From Pontibacillus salipaludis (GTDB lineage Bacteria; Bacillota; Bacilli; Bacillales; BH030062): a stretch of DNA of 64,000 nt. The number at the start of each line of letters is the position of its first letter. The first letter of the stretch is position 1. The DNA is taken from the NCBI RefSeq assembly GCF_014642405.1, contig NZ_BMIN01000014.1:1-64000 (forward strand), in the 5' to 3' direction. Below the pieces are notes generated by a model. It was given only the letters and a program-made list of their open reading frames with translations, was not told where the DNA came from and made no database searches. Both the position numbers and the translations under genes were made by a program. This document shows, piece after piece, positions 32,662 through 40,522 of this stretch.

Positions 32662-34830
32662 ATGGAGACTGATGGAATTTTTAATGGTTTGAATGAACAG
32701 CAAGAAATGGCGGTTACTTCGACTGAAGGAGCGGTTCGGGTTATTGCTGGAGCTGGTTCTGGTAAAACGCGTACCCTAACGAACCGCTATGCATATTTAG
32801 TAAGTGAATTAGGGCTTGAGCCTTCTAATCTTCTATGTGTCACTTTTACGAACAAAGCAGCTCAGGAGATGAGGAGAAGGGTTAAGAAACTTGTTGGTGG
32901 AGAAAGAGATACGGGATACATTAATACTTATCATGGTTTTTGTGTGCGAATCTTACGCGAAGACATCCATCATCTTTTCTATCCGAAGCAATTTCTCATT
33001 TTAGACACAGAAGATCAAAAGTCAATCTTAAGAGAAATCTATGACGAGTTTGGGTTAAAGGTGAATGACCACAAGTTTGCCCGAATCTTAAAGAAAATTG
33101 GTGAACTAAAAGCGGACACAGGTTATGTGTATGATCTTATTTCGAGAGAGAAAACCATCGATCCTGAGCAAGTAGAAGAGGTAGATCGAAAAATTATAGT
33201 AGCCTATCTAAAAAAGCAAAGACGAGTGTATGGGCTTGATTTTGATGATCTTCTTAACTTTACATTAGTGCTCTTTGGAGAATATAAAGACGTATTGGAG
33301 AAATGGCAGGAAAGACTATATTACATTCAAGTTGATGAGTTTCAAGACAGCAGTCCAAAACAATTTGAGCTCATACGGATCCTTAGTAAAGGTCATGGAA
33401 ATGTGTTTGTTGTGGGGGATCCGGACCAAACGATTTATGAATGGAGAGGCGCTGATCCAAAATTTATGGTGAATTTTGATCAGTGGTTTCCTGGTTGCAA
33501 AACGGTCCTGTTAAATGAGAATTACCGCTCCACTCCTCAAATCTTAGATATCGGAAATGCACTTATAAAGCAAAATAAATTACGAGTAGATAAAGATATG
33601 TTCACGCATAACCCTAAGGGCGTTAATGTTATTCACTACCACGCTAAGACAGAGGAAGAGGAAGCCAAATGGATTGTTTCACGTATTCAAACCTTGCAAA
33701 AAGAGCGTGGAGCCTCGTTAAATGAGGTGGCGGTTCTATACCGTGCGAATTACTTATCGCGCTTTGTGGAACAAGCACTCATTCATGAGAACCTGGAGTA
33801 TAGTATCTTTGGAGGGTTTAAGTTCTTTGAACGAAAAGAAATTAAGGATGCGCTTGCTCACTTAAAGCTTTTGGCTTTTGAAGATGATTTATCATTTATG
33901 AGAATTATAAATACACCTAGAAGGCAAATGGGGAAGAAGCGGATTACCTTTTTAAGAGAGCGGTCTGAAGAAGAAGGCAAATCCCTCTACCAAACGTTAG
34001 TTGATCATATAGATCATCCTATTTTCAACCGTACGAAAGCGAAAGAATTTATTGAAGTAATAGAATCCATGAAGATTAAGCGTACTGAACTCTCTGTTGC
34101 AGACTTACTTCAAGACTTATTGCAAGGAACGGGTTATGAAGCCTTTATTCGCGAGGATGGAGATCATGAGAGGTTAGATAACCTGATGGAACTGAAGCAC
34201 TCGGTTGTACAGTACGAAGAAGCAATGGGAGAAGAAATTTCGCTTGAATATTATTTACAAATGCTCACGCTTTATACGGAAAATGATAGAGAGGACCAAC
34301 GTGAAGCGGTGAAGCTAATGACGATCCACACCTCAAAAGGATTAGAATATCCATATGTTTTTTTAGTCGGATTTAATGAAAGAGTTTTACCTAATGAGCG
34401 ATCACTGAGGGAAAGAAAAGAGTATGCCCTTGAAGAAGAACGTCGTCTTGCTTATGTAGCTATGACGAGGGCAGAACGTGAACTATATCTGACAGAATCT
34501 GAAGGAACAAGTGGACGAGGAGAGAAGAAGTATCCTTCTCGCTTCCTATTTGAACTTGAAGAATCATTATACGACAGACTCGGTATAATCGAACCTGAGT
34601 TTGAACAAGAGGCGAAGGAAATCATTCGGATGAACAATCAATTGGAGGCTACACCAACATCTGACGCTTCTTTTAAGAGGGGCGATCGAGTGATTCATCC
34701 TGTTTTCGGAACAGGGACAATTGAAGAGGTTGATGATCGTAAAAGGATGTATAAGATCTATTTTGAAGAGATGGAAGTGACTCGGCCTATTAGTTGGAAC
34801 TTTAAGCGTTTAGAAAAGTCGAATGTATAA
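32662..34830 (+). CDS. UvrD/PcrA-like DNA helicase (YjcD-like)
   Basis: SF1A ATP-dependent 3'-5' helicase. 722 residues: Walker A VIAGAGSGKTRTL, motif Ia CVTFTNKAAQEM, motif II VDEFQDSS (Walker B), motif III GDPDQTIYEWRGA, motif IV LNENYRSTP, motif V MTIHTSKGLEYPYVFL and motif VI RRLAYVAMTRAE. A C-terminal Tudor-like segment (GDRVIHPVFGTGTIEEV), as in PcrA, would contact RNA polymerase or partners. B. subtilis YjcD is the likely orthologue. Starts at the ATG after GGGGTAAGG; the open frame runs 17 codons further. Confidence 0.88.
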   Translation: METDGIFNGLNEQQEMAVTSTEGAVRVIAGAGSGKTRTLTNRYAYLVSELGLEPSNLLCVTFTNKAAQEMRRRVKKLVGGERDTGYINTYHGFCVRILREDIHHLFYPKQFLILDTEDQKSILREIYDEFGLKVNDHKFARILKKIGELKADTGYVYDLISREKTIDPEQVEEVDRKIIVAYLKKQRRVYGLDFDDLLNFTLVLFGEYKDVLEKWQERLYYIQVDEFQDSSPKQFELIRILSKGHGNVFVVGDPDQTIYEWRGADPKFMVNFDQWFPGCKTVLLNENYRSTPQILDIGNALIKQNKLRVDKDMFTHNPKGVNVIHYHAKTEEEEAKWIVSRIQTLQKERGASLNEVAVLYRANYLSRFVEQALIHENLEYSIFGGFKFFERKEIKDALAHLKLLAFEDDLSFMRIINTPRRQMGKKRITFLRERSEEEGKSLYQTLVDHIDHPIFNRTKAKEFIEVIESMKIKRTELSVADLLQDLLQGTGYEAFIREDGDHERLDNLMELKHSVVQYEEAMGEEISLEYYLQMLTLYTENDREDQREAVKLMTIHTSKGLEYPYVFLVGFNERVLPNERSLRERKEYALEEERRLAYVAMTRAERELYLTESEGTSGRGEKKYPSRFLFELEESLYDRLGIIEPEFEQEAKEIIRMNNQLEATPTSDASFKRGDRVIHPVFGTGTIEEVDDRKRMYKIYFEEMEVTRPISWNFKRLEKSNV

Positions 34831-34831
34831 G

Positions 34832-34864
34832 AAACGAGGCTGCCATGTGACAGCCTCGTTTTTA
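34832..34864. terminator. Bidirectional terminator
   Basis: AAACGAGGCTG pairs with CAGCCTCGTTT; shared by the helicase gene and the convergent AraC gene. Confidence 0.92.
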
Positions 34865-36067
34865 TATACCATTTTGTTTTCGGTAGTTGCTTGGTGATAG
34901 ACCTTCGTACCTCTTAAATATCCTTGAAAAATGAGAGGCGCTCTTGTATCCGAATGTTTCAGCTACAGTCAGGATCGAGTCATTCTGTCTTAATAATGCT
35001 TTCTTAACTTCTTTCATTTTTTGTCTATGAATGTATTGTTGAAGTGTGAGACCTATTTCTCTTTTAAAGAGTTTAGAAAGGTGCTCTGATCGCACGCCTA
35101 ACTCCTTCGAGATTCTTTCAATGGTAATTGGTTTATGGAGGTTAGATTGTATGCTCTCAAGGCAGGCTTGCATGAGTGGTGAATGATCCTTTTGCTCTTG
35201 TTGTTGGATTTTAGATAGATAGTCATGAAGCATCACTTTCTCCATATGCATAAGGTCTTCAATTTTCTCTTTTTGCTCAATTTCATGTATATAATAGTAA
35301 GAAGTTGATAAGGACTCGGTTTCGTCTACCCCTGCGCTAATGGCTGTTCGAGCTACTAATGTAACTGTGGAAATTAATCTATTCTTATAAGATCGAACCA
35401 TATTGTCCTTTCCATACGTCGGGATAGGGTAGTACTTGGTGTGACTAAGTTCATCAACTGCAGAGGGGTCTCCTTGATGTAACTTATCCAAGAACTTTTG
35501 CTCGAGTTGAAAGGCTTGTGATAAGAACTGAGTATCTTCTTGAGAAGGCTCATTCTTCTTAGGTATGAACGTGAATTGATCAAACGTTTGATCAATGATA
35601 GGTGTCTCCCAGTCATTCGCAAGTAATGCTAGTAAAATTTGTCCGTAATAAAGAACTTGTTGCGAGTGGACGACAGGGAGTTGAGCATAGTAAGTCAGAA
35701 CCTTCCTCGATACATAAATGGATTCCCCTTGCCTTTGAAAAGCTTCTTGAATGTCTTGGTTGTTTAATTCATTGTATAGAAAAGGACCTATACAAATATA
35801 ACCAGCAGGAAGCGAGGGAAAAGGTTCGGTGTTTATGGCTAAAAAGTGGCGATGAAAAGGGTCTGTTACGTGGTGAACTCGTCCTCTTTGTTTCATTTTA
35901 TGTTGAATCAGTTCTCTTTCTTCTTTCTCTAGACGCTGTAGAGGGCATGCAATTTCACCCATAGAAGTCTTATTCTGTGTACCGTACTCAAAAAAATAGA
36001 TAGGTGCTCTAGTCGAATAATAAAAGGTGAACAGAGCGCGCAGAGAGTAATCGGTTTTGATCTCCAT
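34862..36067 (-). CDS. AraC-family transcriptional regulator
   Basis: 401-residue regulator. The C-terminal ~100 residues form the double HTH: ITIERISKELGVRSEHLSKLFKREIG and SILTVAETFGYKSASHFSRIFKRYEGLSPSNYRK. The N-terminal ~290 residues are an unrecognised sensor-like region with one conserved-looking Cys (GEIACPLQRLEKEE) near residue 37 and GYICIGPF. It might be a PocR-type ligand domain, as in YesN/Btr-like regulators; this is a guess. GGAGATT precedes the start. The target is unknown; the divergent side is a 214-bp gap with nothing else recognised. Confidence 0.82.
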   Translation of the reverse strand: MEIKTDYSLRALFTFYYSTRAPIYFFEYGTQNKTSMGEIACPLQRLEKEERELIQHKMKQRGRVHHVTDPFHRHFLAINTEPFPSLPAGYICIGPFLYNELNNQDIQEAFQRQGESIYVSRKVLTYYAQLPVVHSQQVLYYGQILLALLANDWETPIIDQTFDQFTFIPKKNEPSQEDTQFLSQAFQLEQKFLDKLHQGDPSAVDELSHTKYYPIPTYGKDNMVRSYKNRLISTVTLVARTAISAGVDETESLSTSYYYIHEIEQKEKIEDLMHMEKVMLHDYLSKIQQQEQKDHSPLMQACLESIQSNLHKPITIERISKELGVRSEHLSKLFKREIGLTLQQYIHRQKMKEVKKALLRQNDSILTVAETFGYKSASHFSRIFKRYEGLSPSNYRKQNGI

Positions 36068-36223
36068 ACTATAATCTCCTTTTAGTCTATTCGATTACAT
36101 ATAATAGCATTAAAACAAAAAGATGTATAATATATATGTGTTTTGTGTGTGGAAAACACTTAGTAGGGATGAGGGGTTCGTTGCATGTATTCGAAGTTGT
36201 AAAGAGAGAGGTGGCTAGTTATT

Positions 36224-36256
36224 AAAAACCCCCTGTAATCAAGAATTACAGGGGGC
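36224..36256 (-). terminator. Terminator of pbuG
   Basis: CCCCCTGTAAT pairs with ATTACAGGGGG; on the minus strand a T run follows. Confidence 0.9.
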
Positions 36257-36281
36257 CTTACAAGTTAGATGGGTTGCTTTC

Positions 36282-37592
36282 TTACGCGCTATAGATTAAA
36301 TAAGGGATAAATAGAACGAACAGAACGTACATCATCGGATGCATGTCCTTGTGTTGTTTGGATGCGATCATGGTTATTGGGTATAGAATAAACCCAAGAG
36401 CAATTCCTGTTGCTACACTACTTGTTAAAGGCATCATGAGAATGGTAATGAAGGACGGGATTGCAATTTCGATTCGGGTCCAATCAATCGCTTTTGCCTC
36501 GGATGCCATCATTGCGCCAACTATAATAAGAGCTGGGGCAGTAAGGGTAATTGGGACAATAGATAGAACTGGCTCAAAGAAAATCGCAATTGCGAAACAT
36601 AGGCTCATAATGACAGCTGTGAAACCAGTACGTCCTCCTGCTCCAATTCCTGCAGAGGATTCTACCATTGAAGCAGTAGTTGAAGTTCCTAGTGCAGCAC
36701 CTACCATTGACGCTGTACTATCTGAAAGTAAAGCACGTCCTGCGTTTGGTACTTTATTGTCTTTCATTAATCCAGCCTGAGAAGCAATGGCGATTAGTGT
36801 GCCTGCAGTGTCAAAGAAGGCTACAAATAAGAACGTAAAGATAACAGGTAAGACAGTAGGGGAGACCGCATTAGCTAAATTTTCAGGTTGCAGCGCTACA
36901 CCAAGAGTTGGTTCTAAACTTGGTATGCCACCTACAATGGCGTCTGGTTTTGCGATCATTCCTGTTAGCAAACCAACGACCGTTGTAATGATAATTCCAT
37001 AAAAGATGGCGCCTTTCCATCCGTAAGCCAGCATAATAATCGTAATAATAAATCCAAATACAGCTAAAAGCGTGCTCGCGTCAGTTAAGTCTCCAAATGC
37101 TACAATCGTGTCCGGATTACTCACAATCAAACTCGAGTTTTTTAAACCAATAAAAGCAATGAAAAAGCCAATACCAGCTGAAACAGCGTGCTTTAAATTT
37201 TGAGGAATAGCATTAATTATCTTTTCCCGGATTTTTAATAAACTTAGAATTGTAAACAAAATCGCTGCGATAAATACACCAGTTATGGCTGTTTCCCACG
37301 GAATTCCCATTGTATTTACAACGGCAAATGTGAAAAATGAGTTTAAGCCCATACTTGGTGCGATCCCGATTGGGTAATTGGCGATTAAACCTATCATAAG
37401 TGTACCAAATATAATCGTTAAAGCCGTAGCGGTAAAGACAGCGCCTTTATCCATTCCTGCTTGACTTAAGATTGCTGGATTAACGATCAGGATGTAAGCC
37501 AGAGCCAGAAACGTTGTCATACCAGCTATAGTTTCTTGCTTGAAGTTTGTCTCGCGTTCTTTAAATTGAAAGAACTCTTGTATGCGGTTCAT
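36282..37592 (-). CDS. pbuG: NCS2 guanine/hypoxanthine permease (PbuG-like)
   Basis: Proton-coupled purine-base importer of the AzgA/PbuG branch. 436 residues, about 12-14 hydrophobic segments, with ANYPIGIAPSMGLNSFFTF, AVSAGIGFFIAFIGL, FVAFFDTAGTLIAIA and the signature ALGTSTTASMVESSAGIGAGGRTG. AAAGGGAGG precedes the ATG. A guanine-type riboswitch and terminator lie directly upstream, matching B. subtilis pbuG regulation. Confidence 0.93.
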   Translation of the reverse strand: MNRIQEFFQFKERETNFKQETIAGMTTFLALAYILIVNPAILSQAGMDKGAVFTATALTIIFGTLMIGLIANYPIGIAPSMGLNSFFTFAVVNTMGIPWETAITGVFIAAILFTILSLLKIREKIINAIPQNLKHAVSAGIGFFIAFIGLKNSSLIVSNPDTIVAFGDLTDASTLLAVFGFIITIIMLAYGWKGAIFYGIIITTVVGLLTGMIAKPDAIVGGIPSLEPTLGVALQPENLANAVSPTVLPVIFTFLFVAFFDTAGTLIAIASQAGLMKDNKVPNAGRALLSDSTASMVGAALGTSTTASMVESSAGIGAGGRTGFTAVIMSLCFAIAIFFEPVLSIVPITLTAPALIIVGAMMASEAKAIDWTRIEIAIPSFITILMMPLTSSVATGIALGFILYPITMIASKQHKDMHPMMYVLFVLFIPYLIYSA

Positions 37593-37614
37593 AGTTGATC
37601 CTCCCTTTATGCAT

Positions 37615-37647
37615 TAAAAAAGCCTCGGTTAGGTATCTACCGAAGCT
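37615..37647 (-). terminator. Regulated terminator of the pbuG riboswitch
   Basis: AGCTTCGGT pairs with ACCGAGGCT (read on the minus strand), followed by six T, 20 nt before pbuG. Confidence 0.85.
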
Positions 37648-37707
37648 TGAGATCTACAAAGGGATCGCGTATCACTATCCAAAAGTGGAGTTATTGATAA
37701 ACGAAAT

Positions 37708-37778
37708 CCCTTGTAGCCTAGCTATTTACGGTAGCTTAGTAGATACGTTCGAGCCCTATTCTCGAACTTATACAAGGA
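37708..37778 (-). ncRNA. Purine (guanine-type) riboswitch aptamer
   Basis: On the minus strand: P1 CCTTGTA/TACAAGG; P2 GTTCGAG/CTCGAAC with an AATAGG loop; J2/3 GTATCTACTA; P3 AGCTA/TAGCT with loop CCGTAAA; then GGCTA, where the C at the specificity position indicates guanine/hypoxanthine rather than adenine. The order aptamer, terminator, pbuG implies ligand-induced termination. Confidence 0.92.
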
Positions 37779-37816
37779 AATGAAGTGAAGTGTAGTGTAT
37801 AGTATTAATTCATTGA

Positions 37817-37830
37817 TGACGATATCGTCA
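37817..37830. promoter_or_regulatory. Perfect 14-bp palindrome upstream of the pbuG leader
   Basis: TGACGATATCGTCA is fully self-complementary and lies about 40 bp upstream of the guanine aptamer, in the likely promoter area. It does not match the PurR box. Possible operator of unknown factor. Confidence 0.35.
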
Positions 37831-37982
37831 CTTAAGCAACTTTAGCAGTATAGGGTAGTAGCGTCAATACTATTATCATTTTCGAAAAATTAAGTGTTTA
37901 GTGGTGTTATTTTTTGTAATTTGTTTGGTCGGAAATGGGGCAGGATTGTTGAAGACACGGAGCTGAGATATTTGAGGCGGAT

Positions 37983-38157
37983 AGGTCCGTTGCTGTAGAA
38001 GTGCTCGGGCTTGCTCGGGGACAACTCGCTTTCCTGCGGGGAGCTGGGAAGCCTCCTCGTTCGCTATCGCTCTCTGTGGGGTCTCCCCTAGGCTCCTTAT
38101 CCCGCGGGAGTCTCGCAGTCCCCGAGCAAGCCCAGCCAATAGGTGGTGAACGGACCT
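37983..38157 (+). repeat. Hairpin element locus 6, copy a (B type)
   Basis: Outer arms AGGTCCGTT / AACGGACCT and inner arms GGGCTTGCTCGGGGAC / GTCCCCGAGCAAGCCC are both perfect. Same inner arms as the 27.7-kb copy, but here the outer arm has changed on both sides (GGACC matching GGTCC). Confidence 0.88.
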
Positions 38158-38198
38158 CATATAATTCTTGTGCTTAAGCCCACATTCCCATATATGGA

Positions 38199-38445
38199 GC
38201 GTTTCCGTTACTCTCCATTCAGCAAAGGCGGGGATGGAAATTGGCGAGCCTCCTGTGGGTAAAAGAGGTAGACGAGACCCCGCAGTGTGGTTTTCCATGA
38301 GGAGGCTCTAAAAAGAAAGAGAAAGTTTGACTAACACCGTCACGTCAATAGCTAACGCCGAACGCCCCCATGTCGTGTGAGGCCGTCTGCGGAAAGCGAG
38401 TGATTTCTAGGCCCACCTTACGCTTCGTTAAGGCTAACGGAAACG
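38199..38445 (-). repeat. Hairpin element locus 6, copy b (with insert)
   Basis: Reverse copy with outer GTTTCCGTT / AACGGAAAC. The inner arms (GGCGGGGATGGAAAT against ATTTCTAGGCCCACC) are degraded. It carries the shared ~75-bp insert (about 38,309-38,384) in the same place as the copies at 14.65 and 27.8 kb. Confidence 0.8.
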
Positions 38446-38556
38446 ACTCCTATCTCCTGCATAACAATCATCTCGACTTCAAGTCCTCCGTATAAGTGAG
38501 CTTATGTGGATAAGTTAAAAAGGTCAGCAACAAACATTAACAAGGCCAATAGTTAA

Positions 38557-38597
38557 ATAAAAAAAGCACTGCGATATTATTGGGGATCGCAGTGCTG
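38557..38597 (-). terminator. Terminator of the K+/H+ antiporter gene
   Basis: AGCACTGCGAT pairs with ATCGCAGTGCT; the minus strand continues into seven T. Confidence 0.9.
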
Positions 38598-38607
38598 CTG
38601 AGTACTT

Positions 38608-40095
38608 CTATTCAATCTGAGCATGAAGCGTTTCGGCTTGGAGTAGTTTTTGTAATTCTGATTTGTTCTTTTTGGACACAAGGATATACAAAACGTCACC
38701 TTCTTGAATGACGGTTTGTCCGTATGGTGTAACAATGTCTCCGCCGCGTATAATGGCGTTAATGAGTGTTCCCTCTGGGAATTCAATGGATTCAAGGTTC
38801 TGTCCATTGATAGACGTTGCGGGCGTAACTTCATACTCTACAAGTTCTACGTTCGCCTTACCGATGGAGATGAGTTCAAGAGAGTGAACCGGATTGTTAC
38901 GTGCTTCACCTGCAAGGTTTAGTTTCTTAGCTAGCGGTGTAATGGTAGACCCTTGGAGAAGGGTTGAAGTGAGCACAATAAAGAATACTACATTAAAGAT
39001 TAACTGGCTGTCGTCCAGGTCTGCCATTAGTGGGAAAGTTGCTAAGACGATTGGTACTGCTCCCCTAAGTCCCGCCCAAGACAAGAAGAATTTCTCTTTA
39101 ACAGTGAAAGGAAACGTCCCTAGAGATATAAAGACCGCAATTGGACGAGCTATGAAAATGAGAATTACGGATAGAAGCAAACCTTTTCCTATTACATCTG
39201 TTGTGAATAATTCAGATGGGAAAACAAGCAGCCCTAGAATGACAAACATGGTAATTTGCATCATCCAAGTAAACCCTTCATTAAAACGTAAAATAGAGTG
39301 GCGGTAGGTTAATTCTGAATTTCCGATGACTAGCGCTGCAGCGTATACAGCTAGTAAACCGCTTGCTTGAACCAATGAACTTACGCTGTATGTAAGTAAG
39401 GCAAAGGAAAGAGCAAATAGGGGATAGAGCCCTCCAGAGTCTAAATTAATCTTATTGATTGCCATACTTCCAAGCTTACCGATGACGACACCAACAATTA
39501 ATCCAATTCCCATTTGCCAGAAGAAAGAGCCGGCAATAATGAGATAATTGGCTTCTGGTTGTTTGATTAACTCAATAAATGAAACGGTTAGGAACACGGC
39601 CATAGGATCGTTTGAGCCGGACTCAGCTTCAAGTGTGGCCTCAATTTTACCTTTCACATTTTTTCCTCTTAATACTGCGAAGACAGCAGCGGCATCTGTG
39701 GAGCCTACAATGGAACCAAACAGGAGGGCTTCTAGCCATGAGATGTCAAAAATGAACTTAGAAGCTATGCCGACAAGTGCAGCTGTAATGAGTACCCCTA
39801 CGGTAGCCAAAATTAAGGCAGGTGTAGCAACCTTTTTTATAGTCCCCCATTTTGTTTCTAGTCCACCTTCGAACAAGATCACAATGAGAGCAAATGTCCC
39901 TACAGTCTGGGCAAGGCCGGCATTATCAAAGTATATAAAGCCAAGTCCATCACTACCGACAAGCATGCCAACGCCAATAAATAAGACAAGAGACGGTACA
40001 CCTAGTCGGGTGGAGAATTTTGTAACTAAAACACTTGTGATTAATAAGATCGCTATTAGAAGTATCGTTTGATTAGATTGAAATAGTTCTTCGAT
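38608..40095 (-). CDS. CPA1-type K+ (Na+)/H+ antiporter with RCK_C domain (NhaP2/CvrA-like)
   Basis: Monovalent cation/proton antiporter. The membrane part has about 12-13 segments with LIVILFEGGLETKW, GSTDAAAVFAVLRG and AESGSNDPMAVFLT (the CPA1 ion site ND). The C-terminal ~80 residues form a TrkA-C/RCK_C domain (GQNLESIEFPEGTLINAI, GDVLYILV). The first ATG (39,966) would delete the first membrane helix: the upstream in-frame codons read IEELFQSNQTILLIAILLI and continue TKFSTRLGVPSLVLF, typical of the family. No ATG/GTG/TTG exists between an in-frame TAA (40,110) and there; ATC at 40,095, 11 nt after AAAGGA, is where the start is expected (about 495 residues). Confidence 0.8.
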   Translation of the reverse strand: MEELFQSNQTILLIAILLITSVLVTKFSTRLGVPSLVLFIGVGMLVGSDGLGFIYFDNAGLAQTVGTFALIVILFEGGLETKWGTIKKVATPALILATVGVLITAALVGIASKFIFDISWLEALLFGSIVGSTDAAAVFAVLRGKNVKGKIEATLEAESGSNDPMAVFLTVSFIELIKQPEANYLIIAGSFFWQMGIGLIVGVVIGKLGSMAINKINLDSGGLYPLFALSFALLTYSVSSLVQASGLLAVYAAALVIGNSELTYRHSILRFNEGFTWMMQITMFVILGLLVFPSELFTTDVIGKGLLLSVILIFIARPIAVFISLGTFPFTVKEKFFLSWAGLRGAVPIVLATFPLMADLDDSQLIFNVVFFIVLTSTLLQGSTITPLAKKLNLAGEARNNPVHSLELISIGKANVELVEYEVTPATSINGQNLESIEFPEGTLINAIIRGGDIVTPYGQTVIQEGDVLYILVSKKNKSELQKLLQAETLHAQIE

Positions 40096-40246
40096 TCTGA
40101 ATCCCGTCCTTTATAACTAACACTTTAAATGAAAATCAAGCTTGAGTATTTCTAGCTTGCCCCATTTATTTCTTTATTTAATTATATAAAAAACGAAATT
40201 CAAACTCCAATCAAAGCTTTCACATAATTGTTGGATAGCTGTCCGA

Positions 40247-40275
40247 TTGACATGAAGTAAGGCATGTATTACACT
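40247..40275 (+). promoter_or_regulatory. Sigma-A promoter of the trp operon
   Basis: Perfect TTGACA, 17-bp spacer, TACACT. Transcription would start near 40,282, giving a ~240-nt leader. Confidence 0.85.
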
Positions 40276-40288
40276 AGTTTACAAGTTT

Positions 40289-40439
40289 TAGAAGAGTTTA
40301 GATTAGAGAAAATTAGGCAAATAGATGTATGCAGAGTAGATTAGATTAGTATGATGTTAAATAGAAGAGATTAGTTTAGGTGAGTTGAGAATGAGATAGG
40401 TGAGTTGAGGAGTTTTTAGTTGAGATGAGTAGAGCATAG
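40289..40439 (+). promoter_or_regulatory. TRAP-binding leader of the trp operon (many KAG triplets)
   Basis: GAG/TAG triplets spaced by two bases: a 5' group at 40,289, 294, 299, 304 and 314; a few at 322-347; then a dense run at 40,362, 367, 372, 377, 382, 387, 393, 397, 402, 407, 410, 417, 422, 427, 432 and 437. This is the signature of the tryptophan-activated TRAP (MtrB) ring, whose B. subtilis target has 11 triplets. Here about 25 are present. mtrB is not in the window. Confidence 0.88.
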
Positions 40440-40518
40440 GTCCATCATATGAAGATGGTTCCCCATATATTTATCCTCAAGCCCTCTCATTCTCCATGAC
40501 TTATTATGGAGAGGTGAG
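40387..40518 (+). promoter_or_regulatory. Alternative leader helices controlling the trpE ribosome-binding site
   Basis: GAGAATGAGA (40,387-40,396) and TTGAGG (40,405-40,410), both within the TRAP site, pair with TCTCATTCTC (40,485-40,494) and CCTCAA (40,475-40,480). The same 3' segment can instead pair TCTCCAT (40,491-40,497) with ATGGAGA (40,506-40,512), covering the Shine-Dalgarno GGAGAGG. The two are mutually exclusive. No GC hairpin with a T run exists between the TRAP site and trpE. Confidence 0.7.
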
Positions 40519-40522
40519 ATCG

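Noticed and set aside
14598-38445. CRISPR array
   Set aside because: The repeats are far apart, palindromic, ~180 bp and in both orientations, with no short spacers and no cas genes.
38608-39966. Antiporter beginning at the first ATG
   Set aside because: This would delete the first membrane helix, which is clearly encoded upstream in the same frame.
40441-40470. Intrinsic terminator in the trp leader
   Set aside because: CCATC/GATGG forms only five pairs and is followed by TTCCCCATATATT, not a T run.
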